This document shows, piece after piece, positions 42,815 through 53,076 of a stretch of 53,680 bases of DNA. The stretch covers positions 60,743 through 114,422 of the forward strand of contig VRUG01000008.1 of NCBI GenBank assembly GCA_019456255.1, given 5' to 3'. Below the pieces are notes generated by a model that did not search any database, had not been told where the DNA came from, and saw nothing but the letters and a program-made list of their open reading frames with translations. The position numbers were made by a program, and so were the translations under genes. Numbering within the stretch: position 1 is the stretch's first letter; each line of letters begins with the position of its first letter. Source of the stretch: Planctomycetota bacterium. GTDB taxonomy: Bacteria; Planctomycetota; Phycisphaerae; Sedimentisphaerales; Anaerobacaceae.

Positions 42815-43891
42815 TTAGTATTTCCCATGTAGGTATTTCTCCGCACCACTACTTTTAATTATCTCGTACTCAGGGCCCGGCGTTATCAATATCGCCTCTG
42901 CCTGCCTCTCGCCCTCAATTAACTCCAACCCCTTCTCTGCCCCCAAAACACTTACCGATGTCGCCAGCGCATCAGCATCTATCGCCGTCTTACTTATGAT
43001 AGTCACACTCGACAGTTTTTTCGCCCCTTCCCCCGATGACGGCGTAATGATATGGCTGTACTTCTCACCATCTACCATCACGAACCGCCGATAGTCGCCG
43101 CTCGTCGCTATCGCCGCATCCGCCAGCTTCAGCACAAGCAAATATTTACCAGGCCCCATATCATCCTTCTCTACACTCGGGTCCTGCAAACCAACAAGCC
43201 AAACATCTTTACCCTTACCAGGCGCACCAAAACATCTAATGTCACCACCCACATCAACCATCCCCCCGATAGCACCGCCTTTTTTCATCGCCAAAATCGC
43301 CTCATCGATTGCATACCCCTTCGCTATACCCCCCAAATCTATCCGCATACCGTCAACAGCAAACCGCACCGTCTTTTTTTCTCTATCAAGCACAAGCTTC
43401 TCATATCCTACTTTCTCTTTCGCCGCCGCAATCTCCTCCTCCGTTGGCCGCTCGCCTTTCTCCTTCGCCCCCCTAAACAAATCAACTATCGCGCCAACCG
43501 TCACATCGAACCCGCCGCCGCTTTTCTTACTGTACTCAACGCTCCTCTCCAAAACCTCAAACAACGCATCGCTAACCGAAACCGCCACCCTAAACCCTTC
43601 TGCGTTTAGCCTGCTAAGCTCCGACCCCGCCTTATAATCACTCATCGATTCATCAACCGCCTCCAATTCCGCGAAGCCAGCCTCCATACACGCGATAGCC
43701 ACCTCCCTATCCATCGCAACCGCAACTATACGTGCAAACGTCCCCATTACCAAACGCTGATTACTGTCACCGCTGACCCTCCCTTTAGGCCAGATAGAGG
43801 ACCCGCCTTCGCCAACGCGAAAATAAAGCAACGCAAGCACCAAAACAAAAAAAACTGCTATCGATATCCGATGAACCTTTTTAGATTCCAT
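42815..43891 (-). CDS. apbE: FAD:protein FMN transferase ApbE
   Basis: ApbE attaches FMN covalently to Thr in RnfD and RnfG. The ATG at 43891 has CGGAG before it. The 358-residue protein has an N-terminal anchor (ISIAVFFVLVLALLYF) facing the periplasm, then MGTFARIVAVAMDREVA, GGFDVTVGAIVDLFRG, IDLGGIAKGYAIDEAI, GMVDVGGDIRCFG, YSHIITPSSG and IDADALATSVSVLGAEKGLELI, the usual ApbE order. It lies 3' of the dockerin-like gene, convergent with it, and close to rnf. Confidence 0.95.
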   Translation of the reverse strand: MESKKVHRISIAVFFVLVLALLYFRVGEGGSSIWPKGRVSGDSNQRLVMGTFARIVAVAMDREVAIACMEAGFAELEAVDESMSDYKAGSELSRLNAEGFRVAVSVSDALFEVLERSVEYSKKSGGGFDVTVGAIVDLFRGAKEKGERPTEEEIAAAKEKVGYEKLVLDREKKTVRFAVDGMRIDLGGIAKGYAIDEAILAMKKGGAIGGMVDVGGDIRCFGAPGKGKDVWLVGLQDPSVEKDDMGPGKYLLVLKLADAAIATSGDYRRFVMVDGEKYSHIITPSSGEGAKKLSSVTIISKTAIDADALATSVSVLGAEKGLELIEGERQAEAILITPGPEYEIIKSSGAEKYLHGKY

Positions 43892-43957
43892 AAAAACTCC
43901 GAAAAACTTATATAACCGATTACACAATAATAAATAGAAAATAACAAATAATCAACC

Positions 43958-43963
43958 TATAAT
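43958..43963 (+). promoter_or_regulatory. -10 element placed for a leaderless transcript
   Basis: A perfect TATAAT lies only 7 bases before the GTG start of the radical SAM gene, so the RNA would begin at or next to the start codon. No good -35 is seen. Confidence 0.4.
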
Positions 43964-43970
43964 AGAAAAC

Positions 43971-45761
43971 GTGAAAACTAAACAAATTACAATCTTAGCC
44001 GATACCGTATCGGCCAGCTTCCTGCCATTCGTTCGCAGACCGGGCAGATATATAGGCGGCGAAGTTAACCAGATAAAAAAGGACCTCTCAGCCGTCGACC
44101 TCACTTTCGCCCTCTGCTTCCCCGATATCTACGAAATAGCTATGAGCTATTCAGGACTCGCCGTCATCTACAACATTCTAAACCAAATGCCGAATGTCGC
44201 CGCTGAAAGACTTTTCCTCCTGTGGACAGACGCCGAAAAAATACTAAGACAAAAAAACATCCCGCTTTTTACCCTTGAATCGAAAGCTGCCGCAAAGGAC
44301 TTCGACGTCATTGCCTTTAGCCTCACAAACGAACTTTGCTATACCAATGTCCTAAATGCCCTCGACCTGGCTCAACTAAAAGTCAAATCCGCCGACCGCG
44401 ACGAACATGATCCCCTGATAATAGCAGGGGGGCTAATCTCAAATTGCTGCGAACCGCTCGCAGACTTCATCGACCTCTTCGTTCTCGGCGAAGGTGAAGA
44501 CATCGCGCCAATATTAGCAAACTTCCTCATCGAACAAAAAAAACAAAACACATCCAAATCACAAACACTCATCAATGCCGCAAAAAAATTCGACTTCGTA
44601 TATGTCCCCTCACTTTACACATTCGAATATGAAAATGACAAAATTAAATCCTTCAAACCAAACATCCCTGACCTGCCAACACAATTCAAAAGTGCTGTCA
44701 CCGAAGATTTCGAAAACGCCCCCGTCCCCCTAAAACCAATCGTCCCGTTCACCCAAACCGTACACGAAAGGGTCTCCATCGAAATAATGAGAGGCTGCCC
44801 CGGACGATGCCGATTCTGCCAGATCAGCTACTGCAGAAGACCTATCAGATACCGCTCAGTTGAAAAAATACTCGAACTGGCAAAACAAAACTACCACGCA
44901 ACAGGATTCGACACCGTAAGCCTCCTGTCACTCTCAACCGCAGACTACCCGCAACTAAAACAGCTAACCGAAAAACTACATGAATACTTCCACGACAAAC
45001 ACGTCGGACTCTCAATACCATCCCTCCGAGTCGACCAACAACTAAAACTGCTCCCCAGCCTCGTCGCCTCCGTAAGAAAAGGCGGACTAACCATCGCGAT
45101 AGAAGCCGCTAACGAAAAAGTAAGACAAATCATTAACAAACCTCTTAAAGATACAGACATCTTCTCCGCCGTCGAAGCTGCGTACACCGCAGGATGGCAA
45201 AAATTAAAATTGTATTTCATGGTCGGACTGCCCGGTGAAACTGAAGATGACATCGAACAAATCGTAAAACTCTCCTACGACCTTGCAAAACTCAGAAAAA
45301 AAATCGATGGAAAAACCGGACAAATAAACGCCGCCGTTAGCTGGTTCGTACCAAAACCACATACACCTTTCGCATGGCTGCCCCAAAAACCAAAACAATA
45401 TTTCCAGGACGCAAAAAAAATAATACTGCAACAAAAAGAAAAACTAAACGCAAGGTTCATACAGTTCAAATTTCACGGAATAGAACAAAGCATACTCGAA
45501 GCCGCTATCAGCCGAGCCGATAGACGTATCTGCGATGTCATCGAATTAGCTTGGAAAAATGGCGCAAAATTCGATTTATGGACAGAATGTTTTGACTATC
45601 AGATATGGAAAGATGCCTTTGAAAAATTCAACCTCGACCCCGAAACTCTCGCACAAAAAAAATTCGATACCGAAGATATCCTCCCCTTTCAACACCTCGG
45701 AGGCCCAGAAAAAGACTACCTCGCAAAACACCTAAGCGATGCCATGCAAATAATGAAATAA
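43971..45761 (+). CDS. B12-binding/radical SAM protein (TIGR03960-like)
   Basis: The 596-residue protein begins FLPFVRRPGRYIGGEVNQI, followed by a cobalamin-binding-like N-terminal domain (LTFALCFPDIYEIAMSYSG, DPLIIAGGLISNCCEPLADF). The radical SAM core then has C276-x3-C280-x2-C283 (RGCPGRCRFCQ). Later motifs are TVSLLSLSTADYPQL, GLTIAIEAANEKVRQIINK and KLKLYFMVGLPGET. This is the first half of a family often fused to DUF2344 in Firmicutes; here the fusion partner is absent. The substrate is unknown. The GTG start follows TATAAT by 7 bases, with no ribosome-binding site. Confidence 0.88.
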   Translation: MKTKQITILADTVSASFLPFVRRPGRYIGGEVNQIKKDLSAVDLTFALCFPDIYEIAMSYSGLAVIYNILNQMPNVAAERLFLLWTDAEKILRQKNIPLFTLESKAAAKDFDVIAFSLTNELCYTNVLNALDLAQLKVKSADRDEHDPLIIAGGLISNCCEPLADFIDLFVLGEGEDIAPILANFLIEQKKQNTSKSQTLINAAKKFDFVYVPSLYTFEYENDKIKSFKPNIPDLPTQFKSAVTEDFENAPVPLKPIVPFTQTVHERVSIEIMRGCPGRCRFCQISYCRRPIRYRSVEKILELAKQNYHATGFDTVSLLSLSTADYPQLKQLTEKLHEYFHDKHVGLSIPSLRVDQQLKLLPSLVASVRKGGLTIAIEAANEKVRQIINKPLKDTDIFSAVEAAYTAGWQKLKLYFMVGLPGETEDDIEQIVKLSYDLAKLRKKIDGKTGQINAAVSWFVPKPHTPFAWLPQKPKQYFQDAKKIILQQKEKLNARFIQFKFHGIEQSILEAAISRADRRICDVIELAWKNGAKFDLWTECFDYQIWKDAFEKFNLDPETLAQKKFDTEDILPFQHLGGPEKDYLAKHLSDAMQIMK

Positions 45762-45775
45762 ACACAACCCGCGAC

Positions 45776-46078
45776 TCGTCATTGCGAGCGAAGCGCGACA
45801 ATCTCCAGAGCCCTAAGTGATAATTCGTCGTTAATTGCCCGACGTCGTTTCGGATAGCGCAGGGGGTTACGTTTAGCCCTGCCGCTCGCGACGGGGGGGT
45901 GTCATTCCCAGCGAAGTGAAGAATCTCGCTTGTCCCCACTTGTCCCCATGTTTAGATTTGTTCCATAAATCTATGGGGATGTTTAGATTTATTTATCTTG
46001 TCCTTGCCAAAGGGAAATCTATGGGGATGCCTAATCTACACCGGAACCCTCAATCTCGCCGTTCACCCTCATCATCCC
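45776..46078. repeat. Repeat island with CTTGTCCCC block (copy 3)
   Basis: Modules in order: TCATTGCGAGCGAAGCGCG (45780), AGAGCCCTAAGTGATA (45808), GATAGCGCAGGG (45855), TCATTCCCAGCGAAGTGAAG (45902), CTTGTCCCCACTTGTCCCC (45929), TTATCTTGTCCTTGCCAAAG (45991), then CCGGAACCCTCAATCTCGCC. The last three also recur near 53290-53460. No gene is seen. Confidence 0.85.
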
Positions 46079-46081
46079 GCA

Positions 46082-46777
46082 TTAACCACGAAACGTCGTC
46101 ATACCAGAGGGCAAATCAAGACCGCCGCGACCCTTGGCCTTTCTAAACCCGACGATTATCTTCACCGCCTCCTTAGGCTCATCAACCACCTTAAATATAT
46201 CCAAATCTTCTTCAGATATATATTCATATTCTTTCAGCATCTTACTCCTCATCCAATCGATCAAACCGCCCCAATAGTCACTACCCATCAATATCACCGG
46301 AAAGGATGCCTGCTTCAATGTCTGAATCAATGTCAGAGACTCGAAAAACTCATCCATCGTTCCCCAACCGCCCGGTAGAACTATAAAACCATGAGCGTAT
46401 TTTAAAAACATCACCTTCCGGCAAAAAAAGTACCGAAAATGAAGAGATATATCTTGATACTCATTTGGAGTCTGTTCTATCGGAAGGTCGATATTCAAAC
46501 CAACGCTTTTTCCGCCGGCCTTAGCCGCACCTTTATTCGCCGCCTCCATAATTCCGCCCCCGCCGCCGGTTATTACCGCAAAACCTGCCTTCGCAACTTC
46601 TCGCGCTGTCTCCTCCGCAAGACCATAGTGCTCATTATTTTTACAAGTACGCGCCGAACCGAATATCGAAACCGCCGGACCTATCGTAGATAACTCATCG
46701 AATCCTTCAACAAATTCCGCCATTATACGAAATATTCGCCAAAGGTCTTTTACCGGATTTTCGCCCATATCCATCAT
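46082..46777 (-). CDS. LOG family (TIGR00730) Rossmann-fold protein
   Basis: The 231-residue protein has both LOG motifs: GGGGGIMEAANKGA and the signature PGGWGTMDEFFE. Relatives hydrolyse nucleoside monophosphates, releasing ribose 5-phosphate and a free base; true cytokinin-activating function is known mainly in plants and their microbes. It is the last gene of the bamD-to-LOG series and starts 23 bases after nth. Two adjacent ATGs can serve as start. Confidence 0.92.
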   Translation of the reverse strand: MMDMGENPVKDLWRIFRIMAEFVEGFDELSTIGPAVSIFGSARTCKNNEHYGLAEETAREVAKAGFAVITGGGGGIMEAANKGAAKAGGKSVGLNIDLPIEQTPNEYQDISLHFRYFFCRKVMFLKYAHGFIVLPGGWGTMDEFFESLTLIQTLKQASFPVILMGSDYWGGLIDWMRSKMLKEYEYISEEDLDIFKVVDEPKEAVKIIVGFRKAKGRGGLDLPSGMTTFRG

Positions 46778-46800
46778 AAAATTTCTCTCTTTCTAATTTC

Positions 46801-47478
46801 TCACCAAAGTTTAGGCTTATTCGCCGACGGACAATACTTCGATACCGGACAATTCAAACAATCGGGCTTACGAGCCTTACAAATATTACGACCATGAAAT
46901 ATCATAACGTGACTAAACAGCGTCCAGTGCCTCTTAGCTACTATTTCGGCTAAATCAGCTTCCAACTTTACCGCATCATTGCCTTTATCGGACAGCCCAA
47001 GCCGCCGACTAAGACGAATTACATGAGTATCGCACGCAATACCCGGCGTATCAAATACATTACCCAACAAAACATTCGCCGTCTTCCGACCAACACCCGG
47101 CAAACTCACCAATTCCGACATCGTAGATGGAACCGCACCCCCGAACTCATCGATTATTTTCTGACATCCCGACTTGATATTCTTCGACTTATTGCGATAG
47201 AACCCCGTACTCCGGATATCATCCTCAATCTCCCCCAACTCCGCTCCCGCCCAGTCCGCAGCACTCCGATATTTCTTAAACAAATCCTTTGTCACTATAT
47301 TAACCCGAACATCCGTACACTGCGCCGACAGTATCGTCGCCACCAATAGCTCCAACGGATTACTAAACTTAAGAGCTATCGTCGCCTCGGGATACCGCTT
47401 CTTCAATAAAGGAAAAATTACTTTGACCCGCCGCTTCGCCTCCCCCTTATCAATCGTTATCTTCGCCTTACCCGCCAT
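46801..47478 (-). CDS. nth: Endonuclease III
   Basis: A base-excision repair glycosylase/AP lyase for oxidised pyrimidines. Seen: the helix-hairpin-helix LPGVGRKTANVLLG with the catalytic Lys, the catalytic Asp in IACDTHVIRLSRR, and the [4Fe-4S] pattern CKARKPDCLNCPVSKYC (C-x6-C-x2-C-x5-C). Length (225) is normal. The ATG overlaps the stop of the dsbD-like gene (TGATG). Confidence 0.96.
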   Translation of the reverse strand: MAGKAKITIDKGEAKRRVKVIFPLLKKRYPEATIALKFSNPLELLVATILSAQCTDVRVNIVTKDLFKKYRSAADWAGAELGEIEDDIRSTGFYRNKSKNIKSGCQKIIDEFGGAVPSTMSELVSLPGVGRKTANVLLGNVFDTPGIACDTHVIRLSRRLGLSDKGNDAVKLEADLAEIVAKRHWTLFSHVMIFHGRNICKARKPDCLNCPVSKYCPSANKPKLW

Positions 47479-49229
47479 CACTGCTTATCTTCCAAACCCT
47501 CAAGATGCTCTTTCAGCTCATCGCCAAAATTCATCCCGTGCCATCTAACAGACCCGCTTGCCCCCGGAACAAAAAGCATACTAACCGGAACTCCAGGCTC
47601 ATTATATAAATTCTTCAACGCATCCGTCGCAGGCATGTCCCGCGTCGTCGTATCAGCTTTTATTGCAAGCACACCTTTTCGCTTGATCAAATCCGCAACG
47701 TCACTCCGAGAATAAACTTTCCTCTCCGCAACCTGACAACTCAAACACCAGGCCGCCGTAAACTTTATCAGCACAGACCTCTTCGCCGCCAACGAACTCG
47801 ATATCAAACCGCTATCGTAATCCTGCCAGTCTATCAGCTTCTCTTTCGGCCCACCAAGCAAGCTCATACCCGCAAATACCGCCAACCCAACAGCTACGCC
47901 GCGAACAATTACCTTACGTGACATCTTCGTACCGAAACTTACCCACCCTCCCCACATCCAGATACAAAATCCTAAAATTACAGAAAAATACAATACGCTG
48001 ATCCGCAAATCGCCCGGAAGGGCACCTATCAACTTCACCGCGATTAGCAATAACACAAACCCTATTCCCTCTTTGAACAGCTCCATCCACGTCCCGCCCC
48101 GAGGCAGACGCTTCAGCAAACCCGGCATCGACGTCAATATCGCATACGGTATCGCCATCCCGACACCTATCGCCAATATCGCGAGCGTCCCCAAAACTAA
48201 AGGCTGGGCCTGTGCCCACGCGAATGCCGCCGCCAATAAACCAAAGCTGCACGGAGTACTCAACACCGCTGCCAAAAAGCCCATTCCAACAGAACCCGCG
48301 TAACCTTTGCCGCTTCCCTGTTTGCTCGCTATCGATGATGGCACCGAAATTGTAAACATCCCGAACATAAAAAACGCCAGCACTATCAAAAGCAACGCCA
48401 TACCAGCCACAAAAGCAGGATTACGGAACTGGTCGCCCCATTGAAGCGCTGTACCATAAACCAATTGCAAAATAATATTCGCACCAGCCAGACAAGCAAA
48501 AAATAAAACTATACCAAAACAAAACGCCAGACCCATCGATATCGCCTTCGCCTTACTATCCTTACTCTGCTCAACTATCCGCATCACAATCAAAGGTAGT
48601 ACAGGCCAAACACAAGGCATTATATTCAACGTCAAACCAGCCAAAAGCGCCAAACCAAATGCGAACCACATCGAATAGCCAGGCCCGCCCCCCGAAACAG
48701 CAACGCTCTTAGGCATCACAAATTTACCTGCCCCCATCACAACACTGCCGCCAACCTTAACCACCGTCATCAGCTTACCAAAATTCGGAACACGGCACTG
48801 AATATCTGAACAAATCGCACCGCCTATCGTCACACCAATACTTATATCACCGCTCACATCCTCGCCAGCGACAAAAGGCACATAAATCGTAAACTCGTCA
48901 CTGTATACATCAAGCGTTGCATTAGATGACTTGTCGAAATACTTGTGCGATTTCGGAAAAACCACTTCCCCAAAAACTATTCCATCTACCGATTCCGGTA
49001 TCACCTTAATATTCATTCCGCCAGGCGCACTCGTCGCCGATGCGTAAAAATGCCAGTCCTTCTTCAACTTAAAACGAACCGCCAATGCCGATTCCACGCC
49101 AGACACAACCTCAGCATGCTGACTCTCAATATTTATTGTCACCGTCTCGGTATTGACTTCACTCGCAGCTTCAGCAAAACTTACAATCGATAAGAAAAAT
49201 AAACAGAAAATGATTAACGTTCTTTGCAT
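47478..49229 (-). CDS. DsbD-like thiol:disulfide interchange protein
   Basis: DsbD passes reducing power from cytoplasmic thioredoxin to the periplasm. The 583-residue protein has a signal peptide (FCLFFLSIVSFAEAA), an N-terminal periplasmic domain with a cysteine pair (C140, C145 in GAICSDIQCRVP), and an eight-helix region with one Cys in NIMPCVWPVLP (C206) and another in STPCSFG (C327). The C-terminal thioredoxin-like domain has CxxC (C495-L-S-C498). All six functional cysteines are thus present. It follows ftsH after 36 bases. Confidence 0.9.
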   Translation of the reverse strand: MQRTLIIFCLFFLSIVSFAEAASEVNTETVTINIESQHAEVVSGVESALAVRFKLKKDWHFYASATSAPGGMNIKVIPESVDGIVFGEVVFPKSHKYFDKSSNATLDVYSDEFTIYVPFVAGEDVSGDISIGVTIGGAICSDIQCRVPNFGKLMTVVKVGGSVVMGAGKFVMPKSVAVSGGGPGYSMWFAFGLALLAGLTLNIMPCVWPVLPLIVMRIVEQSKDSKAKAISMGLAFCFGIVLFFACLAGANIILQLVYGTALQWGDQFRNPAFVAGMALLLIVLAFFMFGMFTISVPSSIASKQGSGKGYAGSVGMGFLAAVLSTPCSFGLLAAAFAWAQAQPLVLGTLAILAIGVGMAIPYAILTSMPGLLKRLPRGGTWMELFKEGIGFVLLLIAVKLIGALPGDLRISVLYFSVILGFCIWMWGGWVSFGTKMSRKVIVRGVAVGLAVFAGMSLLGGPKEKLIDWQDYDSGLISSSLAAKRSVLIKFTAAWCLSCQVAERKVYSRSDVADLIKRKGVLAIKADTTTRDMPATDALKNLYNEPGVPVSMLFVPGASGSVRWHGMNFGDELKEHLEGLEDKQ

Positions 49230-49265
49230 ACCTGCCCCGCAATCAAATGGAAATATTGACGATAA

Positions 49266-51473
49266 TTAACTCGAAGCGTCCTCACCGCCGGACTCTTGAG
49301 ATTCAGATTCAGTTTCCGACGCGATTTCTTCCGGCTCCGGCTTAGACCCCGGCTTAGACTCCGACTTAGACCCCGACCCCGACCCCGACTCCGGCTCCGA
49401 CTTAGACCCCGACCCCGACTCCGACCCCGACTCCGACTTAGACCCCGACTCCGATTTCAGCTCCGACTCCGGCTTAGACTCCGACTTAGACTCCGACTCC
49501 GATTCCGATTCCGATTCCGGCTTAGATTCTTCAGCCTTCGCCTGCTCGGCAGCAAGAAGCTCCAGCACCGTTGGCTTATCAACTTCACCGCCGCCAAGAA
49601 TCACATCAACGTCACTCGCGTCAAGGGTCTCATACTTCAAAAGCGCCTTAGCTATCTTGTCAACCTTCTCACGGTTATTCCCAAGAAGCTCCTTAGCATC
49701 GCCATAAGCCTCATCTACCAATAGCTTAATTTCCGTATCTATATCCTCTGCCGTCTTCTCAGAATATTCCTTCTCCTGACTTATAATGTAGCTGTTCTCG
49801 ACCATACCTGCATCGGCACTGTAACTTATTGGCCCAAGCTTCTCGCTCATCCCCCAAGTCAACACCATCTGACGAGCTATCTTAGTCGCCTGCTGGATAT
49901 CTGACTGGGCACCGCTCGATATATCATCACAGAATAACTCTTCCGCAATACGACCACCAAAACAAACCTGTAGCAACGCCATACAATATCTTTTAGTAAA
50001 CAGCGTACGGTCCTTCTCCGGGAGGGCAAACGTCGCACCGCCCATAGGACCGCGAGGAATTATGCTAACCTTGTGCAACGGGTCAGCATCCTTAAGAACC
50101 GCCTGAACATAAGTATGACCCGCCTCGTGATAAGCCGTTATCTTCTTGTCCTGCTCATCGATTACATGGCTCTTGCGGGCACGGCCCCAACGTACTTTGT
50201 CACGAGCCTCCTCAAGGTCACAAGTCTCAACGTGGTCTTTATTACTCATCGTTGCTGCCAACGCTGACTCATTTATTATCGCCGCCAAATCCGCACCGCT
50301 AAACATCGGAGTCCCGCGAGCAAGACGCTCAAGGTCTGCGTCTTTATCAAGCGTGATATTCTTAGCGTGAACTTTCAATATCTCTAAACGGCCACGCAAA
50401 TCGGGCAACGGAACAACCACCTGACGGTCAAAACGACCAGGACGGGTCAATGCATGGTCCAATATGTCACCACGGTTCGTCGCAGCTATTACTATCACTT
50501 GGTCATTCGTATCAAAGCCGTCCATCTCTACCAATATCGCGTTCAGGGTCTGCTCTCGCTCATCATTACCACCGCCTGCAAAACCAGCGCCACGCTTACG
50601 ACCGATCGCGTCTATCTCATCAAGAAAAATTATACACGGAGAATTATCTTTCGCCTGCTTAAACAAGTCACGAACTCGAGATGCGCCAACTCCGACAAAC
50701 ATCTCAACAAAGTCACTACCGCTGATACTAAAAAACGGAACATCTGCCTGACCAGCGATAGCCTTGGCAAGCAGCGTCTTACCGCATCCCGGAGGACCTA
50801 TCAACAATACGCCGCGAGGTATACGGCCGCCCAAGCGCTGAAACTTCTTGGGCTCTTTTAAAAATTCAATTATCTCACCAACTTCCTCTTTCGCTTCCTC
50901 AACTCCGGCAACATCTTTAAACGTCACCTTAGTCTTATCTTTATTGTGAAGACGATGCTTACTGCGGCCAAAATTCATCAGCATACCACCGGCGCCCCCA
51001 CGCATGTTCTTCATGAATATAAAATAGAAAACTCCAACAAGCAAAATTATAGGAAGGAACATAGACAGTATATTTAAAAGCCAGATATGCTGCTTGGCAA
51101 ACTTCCAAGTCACATTGCTCTCGTTTAACAACTCAACCAAATGCTCACCAACTACATGAGGCTTATAATCAACCGTAAAACTCCGGCCATCGCCCTTGCC
51201 GTCATCGTCCTTACCGCCCTTCAAAACCCCGACAATCTGAGTCTCACCGATCTCAACACTCTCGACCTGACCGTTCTTCAAATAACTCTCGAAGTCATTC
51301 CAATCGATATTGTTGGTTCGTACCTGACCAAGCCACCACGTCACCATCAAAAGCAATGGCAATATCAATATCCAGCTAAATGGACCACGCTTGTAATTTG
51401 GGACAGGACCTTTCTTGCCCTTAGAACCACTACCGCCTTTACCGCCCATATTCTTTCTGGGTTTCTTACTCAT
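49266..51473 (-). CDS. ftsH: ATP-dependent zinc metalloprotease FtsH with Ser/Glu-rich tail
   Basis: A membrane-bound AAA+ protease for quality control of membrane and regulatory proteins. Two N-terminal helices (about 33-48 and 131-154) flank a small periplasmic domain. Then Walker A GPPGCGKT (226-233), Walker B IIFLDEID, the SRH region [20 protein letters not shown] and the zinc motif HEAGH (449-453) follow, with the third ligand in GAQSD (D524). The last 85 residues (651-735) are almost only Ser, Glu, Gly, Lys and Pro, coded by hexamer repeats of the TCCGAC type. Such a tail is absent from typical FtsH. Confidence 0.97.
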   Translation of the reverse strand: MSKKPRKNMGGKGGSGSKGKKGPVPNYKRGPFSWILILPLLLMVTWWLGQVRTNNIDWNDFESYLKNGQVESVEIGETQIVGVLKGGKDDDGKGDGRSFTVDYKPHVVGEHLVELLNESNVTWKFAKQHIWLLNILSMFLPIILLVGVFYFIFMKNMRGGAGGMLMNFGRSKHRLHNKDKTKVTFKDVAGVEEAKEEVGEIIEFLKEPKKFQRLGGRIPRGVLLIGPPGCGKTLLAKAIAGQADVPFFSISGSDFVEMFVGVGASRVRDLFKQAKDNSPCIIFLDEIDAIGRKRGAGFAGGGNDEREQTLNAILVEMDGFDTNDQVIVIAATNRGDILDHALTRPGRFDRQVVVPLPDLRGRLEILKVHAKNITLDKDADLERLARGTPMFSGADLAAIINESALAATMSNKDHVETCDLEEARDKVRWGRARKSHVIDEQDKKITAYHEAGHTYVQAVLKDADPLHKVSIIPRGPMGGATFALPEKDRTLFTKRYCMALLQVCFGGRIAEELFCDDISSGAQSDIQQATKIARQMVLTWGMSEKLGPISYSADAGMVENSYIISQEKEYSEKTAEDIDTEIKLLVDEAYGDAKELLGNNREKVDKIAKALLKYETLDASDVDVILGGGEVDKPTVLELLAAEQAKAEESKPESESESESESKSESKPESELKSESGSKSESGSESGSGSKSEPESGSGSGSKSESKPGSKPEPEEIASETESESQESGGEDASS
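49284..49523. repeat. Hexanucleotide-like repeat coding the FtsH tail
   Basis: On the + strand, imperfect 6- and 12-base units of CCGACT/TCCGAC with CTTAGA variants run for about 200 bases. They encode Ser-Glu and Ser-Gly pairs on the minus strand. Confidence 0.85.
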
Positions 51474-51522
51474 AGATTTAATTCCAAAAAAAACGCACTA
51501 AAAAAAGTAGGAAAAAATTAGC

Positions 51523-52062
51523 CTACCATTGAGTTTCCATTAATTCCGTTATCTTGCGAGCTAGCTTATTCGCTGCCAAACTAAAAGCGTAATCCTCGCC
51601 CTGATTTTGCCATTCCGAATAACTCGCAGAAGCACGAACTTCACGGTCATTTATCAGCAATTCACCGCTCTTAAGGTTCTTCCACCGAACAACAGCTACC
51701 AATACAGATTCCTTTTCAAGAGCACGACCAGATTCCTGCTCAACACTCAAAACAGAACTGCCGACTGAGGTAACATAACCGCTTAGCACCGTATCTGCAC
51801 GGTTGCGGTCTGTCACTATCTTGTATGGAGTTTCAGATTCTATACGCTTAGCAACAGCGTCTGTCAGGTCATATTCTATACCACGCTGGTAAGTCTTATT
51901 ATCAAACATCTCAACATATACACTCTCCACATCCGATGTATACAACGCCTCATCCGAATAACTCCCAAGAGGGGCACAACCGGAAAATAAAAAAACTAAT
52001 ACACCGGCTAAACATATTACAGGAATAGCTTTTCGAATTTCTTGATTACTCGCGTCTTCCAC
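51523..52062 (-). CDS. LptE-like LPS-assembly lipoprotein
   Basis: The 179-residue protein has a signal with lipobox LFSGC, then VESVYVEMFDNKTYQRGIEY, LTDAVAKRIESETPYKIV, and ADTVLSGYVTSVGSSVLS, the strand-helix pattern of the LptE/RlpB fold. LptE plugs LptD in the outer membrane. It has a GTG start within bamD (overlap of 46 bases) with GAGGAAAC before it. Order bamD-lptE fits an outer-membrane assembly operon. The family match is by pattern. Confidence 0.72.
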   Translation of the reverse strand: MEDASNQEIRKAIPVICLAGVLVFLFSGCAPLGSYSDEALYTSDVESVYVEMFDNKTYQRGIEYDLTDAVAKRIESETPYKIVTDRNRADTVLSGYVTSVGSSVLSVEQESGRALEKESVLVAVVRWKNLKSGELLINDREVRASASYSEWQNQGEDYAFSLAANKLARKITELMETQW

Positions 52063-53027
52063 GTTTCTTCCTCTTCTTCTTTCTTTTCACTTTCCGGTTC
52101 AAGCACATCGGTCGCTATCTGAGCGGCCATACTATCAGGCCAATCACTTATTACCATTTCATAATAAAAATTCGCCGCTTGCTTATTACCGGTCTTCTCA
52201 TAGTACTGACCTATCGCCAATTGCTTATAAGACATCTGCTCTTCTATCTGAGCAATACGCTTGCCAATCTCAAGTCTTTCTGCATCCGCCGAATAACGTG
52301 ATGCAAAATCCTCATAGTAACTCTTCGCGCTTACCAGATTCGATGAATCATATTTCGGACCACGATAATCTGCATGCTTACATCGCCCCATCGCCAATAG
52401 AGACTCTTTACCAATCGCACCCGTCGGCCATTTCGATGATACTTCCGACCACTTACTGTAAGCCTCGTTATGCTTATTACGCTTCTCATAACTTTTAGCT
52501 ATTGCTATCGCCGCACGAGCTGCTACCGGAGACTCACCCTCACGCTCACCGATCTTATCCATTATCTTCTCACCCTCGGCATAACCTTTGACCTTAAAAA
52601 CCTTAAGTACAGGTTTTTTAGCACCTGCCAAATAAGCCGTCGCTATCGAAAATTGACGGTCTATTGCAGCCTCATGTAACGCGCTGTCTGGATACTCCTC
52701 AAGAAACTTATCATAACCACGAACCGCCTTAACAAAGTTACCTTCGCCGTAATGAACCTCTGCCTCAATAAACGAGTCAAGGTCAGCACCAGCTATCTCA
52801 GGAAAATCCTTCTTCAATTTCTCCAATGCCTTGCGAACACCAACACCTTCACCGCTGTTAATTAGCTGCTTGATCACAGAAACCGCCGACAGATAAACAT
52901 CATCCTTGGAAACCTTACTCCAGTCCTGACCGTCACCAAGATGCCAGGTCTCTGCGCCTACACAAACGCACGACCAAACCGACAAAAACACCACTATTAA
53001 ACATATTTTACTAAATGACATAGACAT
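52017..53027 (-). CDS. BamD/YfiO-like outer-membrane assembly TPR protein
   Basis: The 336-residue protein has a signal sequence (ICLIVVFLSVWSC, possibly a lipobox), then TPR-type helical repeats (GNFVKAVRGYDKFLEEYPDS, IGQYYEKTGNKQAANFYYEM). The phrases DKFLEEYPDS and NKQAANFYYEMVISDWPDS are typical of BamD/YbgF-like proteins, which help insert beta-barrels. The tail is glutamate-rich and basic at the end. An ATG two codons downstream is better spaced from AAGGG, so the start may be 53021. Confidence 0.78.
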   Translation of the reverse strand: MSMSFSKICLIVVFLSVWSCVCVGAETWHLGDGQDWSKVSKDDVYLSAVSVIKQLINSGEGVGVRKALEKLKKDFPEIAGADLDSFIEAEVHYGEGNFVKAVRGYDKFLEEYPDSALHEAAIDRQFSIATAYLAGAKKPVLKVFKVKGYAEGEKIMDKIGEREGESPVAARAAIAIAKSYEKRNKHNEAYSKWSEVSSKWPTGAIGKESLLAMGRCKHADYRGPKYDSSNLVSAKSYYEDFASRYSADAERLEIGKRIAQIEEQMSYKQLAIGQYYEKTGNKQAANFYYEMVISDWPDSMAAQIATDVLEPESEKKEEEEETWKTRVIKKFEKLFL

Positions 53028-53076
53028 AACCCTTAATTACACGAATAATCCATTACCATATTCGCAATAGCAAGGC

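Noticed and set aside
45916..46378. Two overlapping + strand frames after the radical SAM gene
   Set aside because: The first is repeat sequence; the second is antisense to the LOG gene.
49284..49523. Frameshift or assembly artefact in ftsH
   Set aside because: The frame stays open through the repeats to a proper stop, and the protease domain is complete before them.
49296..49724. 142-codon + strand Arg/Leu-rich frame
   Set aside because: Antisense shadow of the repetitive FtsH tail.
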